The notes below the pieces were generated by a model. That model did not search any database. It was not told where the DNA came from and saw only the letters and a list, made by a program, of their open reading frames with translations. This document shows, in pieces, positions 57,273 through 64,000 of a stretch of 64,000 bases of DNA. The stretch comes from Frigidibacter oleivorans (lineage in GTDB: Bacteria > Pseudomonadota > Alphaproteobacteria > Rhodobacterales > Rhodobacteraceae): NCBI RefSeq assembly GCF_003993775.1, contig NZ_RJRZ01000011.1, positions 1 through 64,000 of the forward strand. The letters are read 5' to 3'. Within the stretch, counting starts at the first letter, position 1; every line of letters begins with the position of its first letter. A program made the translations under genes and the position numbers.

Positions 57273-58727
57273 TCATTCGCCCAGTTCGTCCTCGGTCTCC
57301 AGCGGCTCGTCCTCGAACTGGGCGATGCGGGCGCCGGATTTGGCGGTGGTGACCACGCCCAGCGATTTCAGCTTGCGGTGCAGGGCCGACCGTTCCATGC
57401 CGACGAAATTCGCGGTGCGGCTGATATTGCCGCCGAAGCGGTTGATCTGGGTCAGCAGGTATTCGCGCTCGAACAGTTCCCGCGCCTCGCGCAGGGGCAG
57501 CGTGGCCAGCCCCCCCGACAGCACGATCCGCCCCTCGTCGCCCTCGCCGCCCGGACCCTGACCCGGCAGTTCCCGCGCCTCGATCGGGCCCGGCCCGTCA
57601 CCGAGGATCAGCGCCCGCTCGATGACGTTGCGCAGCTGCCGCACGTTCCCCGGCCAGGCCATGGTCTGCATCAGCGCCTCGGCCTCTTCGGACAGGGCGC
57701 GCAGCGGCAGGCCCTGCGTGCGGTTGAACATCGCCACGAAATGCCGGGCGAGTTCCGGGATGTCCTCGCGCCGGTCGGCCAGCGACGGCACGGTGATCGG
57801 CACCACGTTCAGCCGGTCGTAGAGCTCCTGCCGGAAGCGTCCCGCGGCGATCTCGGCGGCGAGGTCGCGGGTGGTGGAGGAGATCACCCGCAGGTCGACG
57901 CGCACCTTGTCCGACCCGCCGACGCGGGTGAACTGCTGGTCCACCAGCACGCGCAGGATCTTGGACTGGGTGCCGGGGGGCATGTCGGCCACCTCGTCGA
58001 AATAGACGATGCCGCCATGCGCCTGTTCCAGGAGGCCCTTTTCCACCCCCCGTTCGGCGCTTTCGCGGCCGAACAGCACCTCTTCCATCCGCTCGGGTTC
58101 TACCGAGGCCGAGGAGACCGAGACGAAGGGGCCGCTGGCGCGGTTGGAATTGACATGGATGTAGCGGGCGGCGACCTCCTTGCCGCTGCCGGGCTGGCCG
58201 GTCAGCATCACCCGGGCGTTCGACTTCGTCACCTTGTCGAGATTGGCGCGCAGGCCGCGGAAGGCGGCGGAGGAGCCGATCATCTCGGACGAGGTCACGT
58301 CGCGGCGGCGCAGGCTCGCATTCTCGCGCCGCAACCGGCTGGTTTCCATCGCCCGGGTGATGACGACCATCAGCTGGTCGATGTTGAACGGCTTCTCGAT
58401 GAAGTCGTAGGCCCCCTGCTTGATCGCCGCCACCGCGATCTCGATATTGCCGTGGCCCGAGATGATGACCACCGGCACGTCCGGGTTGTCGCGCTTGACG
58501 GTCTTCAGGATGTCGATCCCGTCCATGCGGCTGTCCTTCAGCCAGATGTCGAGGATCATCAGCGCCGGCGCCTCGGCGTTGATCTGGGTCATGCAGTCGT
58601 CGGAATTGGCCGCGAGCCGGGTGGTGAAGCCCTCGTCCTTCAGGATGTCCGAGATCAGTTCGCGAATGTCGCGCTCGTCATCCACGATGAGGATGTCGCC
58701 CGTCCTGCCGTCGCGGTTCGGGGTCAT
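57273..58727 (-). CDS. ntrX: Nitrogen response regulator NtrX
   Basis: NtrX is the response regulator partner of NtrY. The 484-residue protein has a receiver domain (ILIVDDERD, phosphosite Asp60 in ALMILDIWL, EKPF), an AAA+ domain with GQPGSGKEVAARYIH, YFDEVADMPPGTQSKILRVL and [15 protein letters not shown], and a Fis-type HTH (NISRTANFVGMERSALHRKLKSLGV). The GAFTGA loop needed for sigma-54 contact is missing: VLFGRESAERGVEKGLLEQ runs straight into the Walker B region. The start overlaps the ntrY stop as ATGA. Confidence 0.95.
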   Translation of the reverse strand: MTPNRDGRTGDILIVDDERDIRELISDILKDEGFTTRLAANSDDCMTQINAEAPALMILDIWLKDSRMDGIDILKTVKRDNPDVPVVIISGHGNIEIAVAAIKQGAYDFIEKPFNIDQLMVVITRAMETSRLRRENASLRRRDVTSSEMIGSSAAFRGLRANLDKVTKSNARVMLTGQPGSGKEVAARYIHVNSNRASGPFVSVSSASVEPERMEEVLFGRESAERGVEKGLLEQAHGGIVYFDEVADMPPGTQSKILRVLVDQQFTRVGGSDKVRVDLRVISSTTRDLAAEIAAGRFRQELYDRLNVVPITVPSLADRREDIPELARHFVAMFNRTQGLPLRALSEEAEALMQTMAWPGNVRQLRNVIERALILGDGPGPIEARELPGQGPGGEGDEGRIVLSGGLATLPLREARELFEREYLLTQINRFGGNISRTANFVGMERSALHRKLKSLGVVTTAKSGARIAQFEDEPLETEDELGE

Positions 58728-61138
58728 GTCTGCGTCTCCTTGAAGGCCTGTTCCGGTTCGGTGCCGCCCGCGTCGGCCGGTGTCTGCGGCGCGCTGTGCG
58801 GCGGGTCGCTTTCGGCCCGCACCCCCGCCCGCGCCGCCCGCGCCCGGGGCAGCCGGATCTCCGCCAGCGCGCCGCGATGCGCCCCCGCGGCGAAGGGCGG
58901 CGCGTCGGTCAGGGTCAGCGTGCCGCCATGTTCCTCGACGATCTTCTTGACGATCGGCAGGCCCAGTCCGGTGCCGCGCGACCGCGTGGTGTAATAGGGT
59001 TCGAACAACCGCCCGCGATCCTCGGGCAGGCCCGCGCCGTTGTCCATCACGCGGATGGTCACGAGATCGGGAGCATCGGTCATGCTGACCCGCACCTCGG
59101 GGACGTATCCTTCCGGTGCGCCGTTTTCAAGCAGGGATTCAACGGCTTCGCCCGCGTTCTTCACGATGTTCGTCACCGCCTGCCCGATCATCGTCGCATC
59201 CAGTTCCACGATCACCGGCGCCGCGGGCAGGTCGGCCACCAGCCTGGCGCCGTGCAGCGCGCCTTCCTGCAAGGTCACCGCGTCGCGCATCAGCCGCGTC
59301 AGGTCGGTGTCGCGGCGGTCGGGTTCCGGCATCCGGGCGAAACGGCTGAACTCGTCGACGATGCGGCGCAGGTCGTTGGTCTGGCGCACGATCACGTCCA
59401 CCATCTGGTCCAGCGCCTCGGCCTCGGCGCCCTCCAGCCCGCGGCCGAACTTGCGCCGGATGCGTTCCGCCGACAGCTGGATGGGGGTCAGCGGGTTCTT
59501 GATCTCATGCGCGATGCGGCGGGCCACGTCGCCCCAGGCCGCCATGCGCTGCGCGCCCACCAGTTCGGTGACGTCGTCGAAGGCCACCACATAGCCTTCC
59601 AGCCGCCCGTCGACCCGCCGCCGCATCGCCATCCGCACCAGCAGGCTTTCCAGCCGGCCCTCCCGCGACAGGCGGATCTCGTCCTGCACCGTCTCGGACA
59701 CGCCCTCGCGCAGGCGGTGGAACAGCTCGGCGAATTCCGGCACCACCTCGGCCAGCGGCCGTTCGTCCGCCGGTCCCGGCTCCACCGCCAGCAGCCGCGC
59801 CGCCGAGCGGTTGAGGAAATCGACCCGTCCCTGCGCGTCGAGCCCGATCACCCCGGCGGTGACCGAGGACAGCACGGAATCGAACAGTCGCCGCCGTTCG
59901 TCGGTCTGGCGGTGGGTGGCGACCAGCGCCTCGCGCTGGCCCTTCAGCTGCCGGGTCATCTGGTTGAAGACCCGGCCCAGCATCGAGATCTCGTCGTCGC
60001 CGCGTTCCTCCAGCACCTGCACGTCCAGATCGCCCGCGCCCACCCGCTGCGCCGCGCCGGCGAGCCGTCCCACCGGCCGCGCCAGCCGTTCGGCGAACCA
60101 CAGGCCCAGCCAGACGGCGGCGAGGATCAGGATCAGCGCGAAGCCGAGGTAGAGCAGCGAGAATTCGAACAGCACCCGGCCGCGGTCGGATTCCAGCTGG
60201 CGATACAGGGTGACGGTCTTGCGGGTGTCGTCCAGCAGGCTGAGGATCTGCCCGTCGACATTGCGCGAGACATAGAGGTAGCGGTCGACATAGGGGTCCA
60301 GCCGGATCAGGGCGCGGAACTCGTTATTGTCCCAGTCCTCGATCACCACCGTCTCGCCCGCGTCGGCGCGGGACATGGCGGCGGGATCGGGCGTCTCGAA
60401 GTTGAACAGATAGCTGCGGTCGCCCCGGGCGCGGATCTCGCCCTGCGCGTCGATCACATAGGCCTCGCGCAGGCCGCGCTGGATCTGCGCCTGGCCCTGG
60501 GTCAGCAGCTGCCGCAGGTCGCCGTCGCTCATGAAGAAGGTGGCCTGGCGCGAGACGTTCAGATAGGCGGCCAGCGCCTCGGCATCGGTGACGAGGTCTC
60601 GGCGGTGTTCGGCCTCATAGGCCTCTGCCGCCGCCAACGAGGAGCCGAGCGCCTGCCGCACCCGTTCCGAAAACCAGCCTTCCAGCCCGATATTCACCGT
60701 CAGCCCGGCAAAGACCGCAACCAGCACCGTGGGCACCAGCGCCATCCCCGCGAAGACGCCGGTCAGCCGCAGGTGCAGGCGCGAGCCCGCCGATTGCGCC
60801 CGCCGCGCCGCGACCATCCGCGCCAGCCGGGCGAAGACCAGCCCCGCCACCACGAGGATGTAGACGAGGTCGGCCAGCACCACCGCCCGCAGCCCGAAGG
60901 AGGAGGCGCCCTGTTCGAAGGGCCCGAGCGCGAGGAAGGTGGCCATCGTCAGCGCCGGCCCGAGGATCACCAGCCCGATCGTGCCGAGGTTCTGCAACCG
61001 CCGCATCCGCCGCAGCCGGGCCAGCCGCTCCCACGCGCCGGCAGAGCCCTGACGGGGCGTCCGGCCGCCGGAGCCGGGCGCGCGGCGCGGGCGGTCGCCC
61101 TCGCCGGATGCGCTGGCCTCTGTCCGGGCCTCGGTCAC
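58724..61138 (-). CDS. ntrY: Nitrogen sensor histidine kinase NtrY
   Basis: NtrY is the membrane sensor of the NtrYX system. Two N-terminal helices (TIGLVILGPALTMATFLALG and VLADLVYILVVAGLVF) are followed by another pair around LTGVFAGMALVPTVLVAVF. A periplasmic sensor part and a further helix lead to HAMP (LARPVGRLAGAAQRVGAGDLDV), PAS, HisKA ([21 protein letters not shown]) and HATPase (VTNIVKNAGEAVES, DNGAGLPED, GTGLGLPIVKKI) domains. GTG at 61138 gives 804 residues; the start is uncertain because the first 60 residues are low-complexity. The C-terminal tail is Pro/Ala-rich. Confidence 0.93.
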   Translation of the reverse strand: MTEARTEASASGEGDRPRRAPGSGGRTPRQGSAGAWERLARLRRMRRLQNLGTIGLVILGPALTMATFLALGPFEQGASSFGLRAVVLADLVYILVVAGLVFARLARMVAARRAQSAGSRLHLRLTGVFAGMALVPTVLVAVFAGLTVNIGLEGWFSERVRQALGSSLAAAEAYEAEHRRDLVTDAEALAAYLNVSRQATFFMSDGDLRQLLTQGQAQIQRGLREAYVIDAQGEIRARGDRSYLFNFETPDPAAMSRADAGETVVIEDWDNNEFRALIRLDPYVDRYLYVSRNVDGQILSLLDDTRKTVTLYRQLESDRGRVLFEFSLLYLGFALILILAAVWLGLWFAERLARPVGRLAGAAQRVGAGDLDVQVLEERGDDEISMLGRVFNQMTRQLKGQREALVATHRQTDERRRLFDSVLSSVTAGVIGLDAQGRVDFLNRSAARLLAVEPGPADERPLAEVVPEFAELFHRLREGVSETVQDEIRLSREGRLESLLVRMAMRRRVDGRLEGYVVAFDDVTELVGAQRMAAWGDVARRIAHEIKNPLTPIQLSAERIRRKFGRGLEGAEAEALDQMVDVIVRQTNDLRRIVDEFSRFARMPEPDRRDTDLTRLMRDAVTLQEGALHGARLVADLPAAPVIVELDATMIGQAVTNIVKNAGEAVESLLENGAPEGYVPEVRVSMTDAPDLVTIRVMDNGAGLPEDRGRLFEPYYTTRSRGTGLGLPIVKKIVEEHGGTLTLTDAPPFAAGAHRGALAEIRLPRARAARAGVRAESDPPHSAPQTPADAGGTEPEQAFKETQT

Positions 61139-61269
61139 GATTCGCGCGCCACGTTCTGCCGGTGCCTCCGTCCGAACCCCGTGTCGGGGCCTGCCTCGCG
61201 CGGGGCGCACTTTTCGGGGCCTTGCCGCGCCGCACCCGGCGCATCGGGGGCGGAAACCGCCCCTCGCCC

Positions 61270-61286
61270 GCCACAGGCACTGTGGC
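61270..61286 (-). promoter_or_regulatory. Hairpin between ntrC and ntrY
   Basis: GCCACAG-TGC-CTGTGGC is a perfect 7-bp stem just downstream of the ntrC stop, with no T-run. It lies in a 152-base gap and may limit read-through into ntrYX. Confidence 0.45.
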
Positions 61287-61290
61287 GCTT

Positions 61291-62667
61291 TTACATCAAC
61301 TTGCGACGGCGTGTCACGCGGATATCCAGCTCGGTGATCTTCTTGCGCAAGGTATTGCGGTTGATCCCCAGCAGATCGGCACATTTCGCCTGATTGCCGG
61401 CGGTGGCATCCAGCGCGATCTCGATCAGCGGCATCTCCACCTCGCGCAGGATCCGGCCATACAGGCCCGGCGGCGGCAGCGCGCCGCCATGTAGGTCGAA
61501 GTAGCGTTTCAGGTGCTTGGCGACCGAGGTGGACAGCCGGTCGCCCTCGGCTCCGCCGCGCAGCGGCTCCATCGCCGGCTGGCTGCCGAGGATCGCCTCG
61601 ACCTCGCCGCGGGCGATCTCTTCCTCGGGCGAGGTCACCATCAGCCGGCGCACGGTGTTTTCCAGCTGGCGCACATTGCCGGGCCAGCTGTAGGCGCGCA
61701 CGAGGTCCATCGCCTCGGCCGAGAAGCGGCGCAGCGGGAAGCCGTCGCGTTCGCCCTTCTGCAGGAAATGTTCGGCCAGCGCCGGGATGTCGTCCACCCG
61801 TTCGCGCAGCGCCGGCACGGTCAGGGTGACACCCCCCAGCCGGTAGAACAGGTCCTGCCGGAAGCCGCCCTGTTCCATCCGCCGCGACAGGTCGATCTGG
61901 CTGGTGGCCATGATCCGCGGCGCGCTGTTGCCGAGCGCGTCGAGCAGGCGGACGATCCGGCCCTGCGCCTCGTCGTCGAAATCGCCCACCTCGTCGAAGA
62001 CGAGGCTGCCGCCCCGGACCCGCGCGATCAGCGCCGAGGGTCCGTCCGCCCCCTGCAGGTCCTGCGCCTGCGCCACCACGAAGGGCAGCGTCCGCCGGTC
62101 GGAGAAGTCATGGATCGCGCGGGCGATCAGCGACTTGCCCGTGCCGCTCTCGCCCGAGATCAGCACCGCGAGGTCGGTGTTCATCACCCGCGCCACCAGC
62201 CGGTACAAGGCCTGCATCGCCGGGGTGCGTCCGACCAGCGGCAGGTCGCTGCCCGGCTCGGTCCGCGTCACCTCGGCCACCGGTTTCGGCGGGGCGGCGC
62301 GGCGCTTCTGTTCCAGCGCCCGCGCCGCGCGCTTCATCAGGTCCGGCAGGTCGAAGGGCTTGGGCAGGTAGTCATAGGCCTCGGCCTCGGCGGCCTGGAT
62401 CGCGGTCATGATCGTGTTCTGGGCCGAGATCACGATCACCGGCAGGCCGGGCCGCTCCTTGCCGATGCGGGGCAGCGCCTCCAGCCCGTTGCCATCGGGC
62501 ATGATCACGTCCGAGATGACGAGATCGCCCTTCCCCTCCTCGACCCACCGCATCAGCGTCGTCAGCGACGAGGTCGCATGAACCTTGCAGCCCGCGCGGG
62601 TCAGGGCCTGCGTCAGCACGGTGCGGATCGTGCGGTCGTCGTCAGCGACAAGAACGGTGCCGTCCAT
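61291..62667 (-). CDS. ntrC: Nitrogen regulator NtrC (GAFTGA-less, Rhodobacter type)
   Basis: NtrC is phosphorylated by NtrB and activates nitrogen assimilation genes. The 458-residue protein has a receiver ([14 protein letters not shown], Asp53 in [14 protein letters not shown]), an AAA+ domain ([74 protein letters not shown]) and a C-terminal HTH ([22 protein letters not shown]). The GAFTGA loop is absent between [10 protein letters not shown] and GGSLVFDEV. Rhodobacter capsulatus NtrC is known to lack it and to act with sigma-70 polymerase. It starts 5 bases after ntrB. Confidence 0.96.
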   Translation of the reverse strand: MDGTVLVADDDRTIRTVLTQALTRAGCKVHATSSLTTLMRWVEEGKGDLVISDVIMPDGNGLEALPRIGKERPGLPVIVISAQNTIMTAIQAAEAEAYDYLPKPFDLPDLMKRAARALEQKRRAAPPKPVAEVTRTEPGSDLPLVGRTPAMQALYRLVARVMNTDLAVLISGESGTGKSLIARAIHDFSDRRTLPFVVAQAQDLQGADGPSALIARVRGGSLVFDEVGDFDDEAQGRIVRLLDALGNSAPRIMATSQIDLSRRMEQGGFRQDLFYRLGGVTLTVPALRERVDDIPALAEHFLQKGERDGFPLRRFSAEAMDLVRAYSWPGNVRQLENTVRRLMVTSPEEEIARGEVEAILGSQPAMEPLRGGAEGDRLSTSVAKHLKRYFDLHGGALPPPGLYGRILREVEMPLIEIALDATAGNQAKCADLLGINRNTLRKKITELDIRVTRRRKLM

Positions 62668-62672
62668 CGGGT

Positions 62673-63782
62673 CTACTCCTGCGGGGTCGTCGCCGCATCG
62701 GCGCCCTTGGGCGCGATGGGCAGGGAAATGCGGAACACGGTGCGGCCGGGCACGCTGTCGACGCTGATCCAGCCACCATGGTCGCCGATGATCTTCGACA
62801 CCAGCGCGAGGCCCAGACCCGTGCCGTTCTCGCGGCCCGAGACGAAGGGCTCGAAGATGTCCTGCGCGATGTCGGGCGGAATGCCGCGGCCGTCGTCGAT
62901 GATCTCGACCTGCAGCGGCAGGCTGCGCCCGGTTCCGTCGCGGCGCCGCAGCCGCAGCGACAGGTCATAGAAGGTGCGGATGCGGATCGTCCCCGGCTCG
63001 CCGCGCGAGGCCTCGGCGGCGTTCTTCAGCAGGTTGAGGAAGACCTGCAGCAGCTGGTCCATGTCGCCCATGGTCGAGGGCAGCGAGGGATCGTATTCCT
63101 CGAGGATCTGCATATGGGCGGCAAAGCCCACCAGCGACGAGCGCCGCGCGCGGTCCAGCACGTCGTGGATGTTGACCGGGCGCAGTTCCGGCGGGCGCAG
63201 GTTGCCGAACTGTTCGACCTGTTCCAGCAGCTTCACGATGCGCCGGGTTTCCTCGACGATCAGGTCGGTCAGTTCGCGATCCTCGGCCGACAGCGACATG
63301 GACAGCAGTTGCGCCGCCCCGGCGATGCCGGCCAGCGGGTTCTTGATCTCATGCGCCAGCATCTCGGCCATGCCGATCGCCGATTTCGCCGCCGACTGCA
63401 CCACCTGCGCCCGGCCCAGCCGGTCGGCCAGCTCGCGCGGCGCAAAGGTCACCAGCAGCGTGGCATTGGCGTCGTTCAGGGGCGCGATCTGCATGTTGCA
63501 CAGGACCGGCGGCCGGTCACCGGTGCCCACGTCCACATCGTTGACGAACAGCGCCGACTGGTTGCCGCGCACCCGGGCCAGCACCTCTTCCATCGGGGCG
63601 TCGATGGCCAGGCGGTCGTTCAGCGGCGCGCCCGCCAAGGTGCGGGACGAGGCGTTGAGGAAATCCTCCGCCGCCGGATTGGCCGCGACCAGCCGGTCCT
63701 CGATATCCACGAGGATCGCGGGCAAGGGCAGCGCGTTCCAGATCGTCCCGGGCAGCGGCAGGCGTTCGGTGACCTTCTTCAT
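62673..63782 (-). CDS. ntrB: Nitrogen sensor kinase NtrB
   Basis: NtrB is the soluble kinase/phosphatase for NtrC, controlled by PII. The 369-residue protein has a PAS domain ([29 protein letters not shown]), the HisKA motif [20 protein letters not shown] with His144, and HATPase motifs [21 protein letters not shown] and [18 protein letters not shown]. No membrane segment is present, as expected. The ATG at 63782 overlaps the dusB stop (ATGA), giving the conserved nifR3-ntrB-ntrC operon. Confidence 0.96.
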   Translation of the reverse strand: MKKVTERLPLPGTIWNALPLPAILVDIEDRLVAANPAAEDFLNASSRTLAGAPLNDRLAIDAPMEEVLARVRGNQSALFVNDVDVGTGDRPPVLCNMQIAPLNDANATLLVTFAPRELADRLGRAQVVQSAAKSAIGMAEMLAHEIKNPLAGIAGAAQLLSMSLSAEDRELTDLIVEETRRIVKLLEQVEQFGNLRPPELRPVNIHDVLDRARRSSLVGFAAHMQILEEYDPSLPSTMGDMDQLLQVFLNLLKNAAEASRGEPGTIRIRTFYDLSLRLRRRDGTGRSLPLQVEIIDDGRGIPPDIAQDIFEPFVSGRENGTGLGLALVSKIIGDHGGWISVDSVPGRTVFRISLPIAPKGADAATTPQE

Positions 63783-64000
63783 GCGGCCTCCGCCTCGGCG
63801 GCGCCGGCGGAACGGGCCGCCTCGCGGGCGGCGGCCTCGCTGGCGCGGTCGGTCTCGGCCAGACCCGCCCGCAGCAGCGCCAGCACCGCCGCCGGGCTGT
63901 CGACCGCCATCAGCCCGCGGCGCAGCGCCGGGTCGGCCCCCGCCGCAGCGCAATACCAGCCGAGGTGCTTGCGGGCGATGCGCAGGCCCAGGTCCCGGCC
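63779..64000 (-). CDS. dusB: tRNA-dihydrouridine synthase DusB (NifR3), C-terminal part
   Basis: Only the last 73 codons are in the window. They read RDLGLRIARKHLGWYCAAAG ... LRRGLMAVDSPAAVLALLRAGL, matching the DusB C-terminal helical domain with its RKHxGWY motif, followed by an Ala/Glu-rich tail. The stop overlaps the ntrB start. This gene was originally named nifR3 in Rhodobacter for its place in the ntr operon. Confidence 0.9.
   Translation of the reverse strand, partial: GRDLGLRIARKHLGWYCAAAGADPALRRGLMAVDSPAAVLALLRAGLAETDRASEAAAREAARSAGAAEAEAA

Noticed and set aside
53765-57352. Very long plus-strand open frame (about 1,195 codons) opposite trkH and trkA
   Set aside because: It is antisense to well-supported trkH and trkA, has a His/Arg/Gln-rich composition typical of shadow frames in GC-rich DNA, and no ribosome binding site or family motifs.

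Overview
The window is GC-rich (roughly 70 % by eye) and tightly packed, with many 4-bp ATGA overlaps. It looks like chromosomal DNA of an alphaproteobacterium of the Rhodobacterales (Paracoccaceae/Roseobacter group). Supporting this are the order nifR3(dusB)-ntrB-ntrC-ntrY-ntrX-trkA-trkH-hfq-hflX, an adjacent ctrA-sciP pair, LpxI rather than LpxH for lipid A synthesis, an NtrC without the GAFTGA loop, and a marine-type methylated-amine cluster (tmm, tdm, dmmDABC). I see no CRISPR array, insertion sequence, prophage, tRNA or rRNA.

Layout. 1-3.2 kb: the N-terminal part of a membrane-anchored Pro/Ala-rich protein, then trpG-trpD-ung. 3.3-16.1 kb (minus): one long envelope/isoprenoid operon pyrH-frr-uppS-cdsA-dxr-rseP-(52-aa protein)-bamA-skp-fabZ-lpxA-lpxI-lpxB. 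16.2-25.4 kb (plus): miaA, an AraC-type regulator, a peptide-type ABC transporter with a Tat-exported binding protein, and a TauE-type permease. 25.4-38.8 kb: a hypothetical protein, an acyltransferase, rplM-rpsI, a thioesterase, trmFO-gluQ, hisI, a NifU-like scaffold, a 40-aa membrane peptide, recG-ligA, ctrA and sciP. 38.9-50.8 kb: mnmA, then the minus-strand methylamine region amtB-(55-aa protein)-tdm-XRE regulator-dmmD-dmmA-dmmB-dmmC-tmm. 50.9-64 kb: a DUF475/TerC-like gene, hflX-hfq, trkH-trkA, ntrX-ntrY-ntrC-ntrB and the end of dusB.

How it works together. The methylamine region encodes trimethylamine to TMAO (Tmm), TMAO to dimethylamine plus formaldehyde (Tdm), dimethylamine to monomethylamine (DmmABC) with capture of the C1 unit on tetrahydrofolate (DmmD and the GcvT part of Tdm), and an Amt-type transporter. 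The XRE/cupin gene in the middle is the obvious candidate regulator. A shared 10-mer, CAGGAATTTT, lies 81-94 bases upstream of both amtB and tdm, with a related site before dmmD. The window ends in the global nitrogen two-component systems NtrBC and NtrYX. Downstream monomethylamine genes (gmaS, mgsABC, mgd) and a TMAO importer are not in the window.

Non-coding highlights are a hairpin-plus-box repeat present four times between genes, a ladder of three ATGA overlaps 14 bases apart between trpD and ung, a terminator after rpsI, a promoter and leader hairpin before rplM, and GANTC and CtrA-box sites at ctrA.
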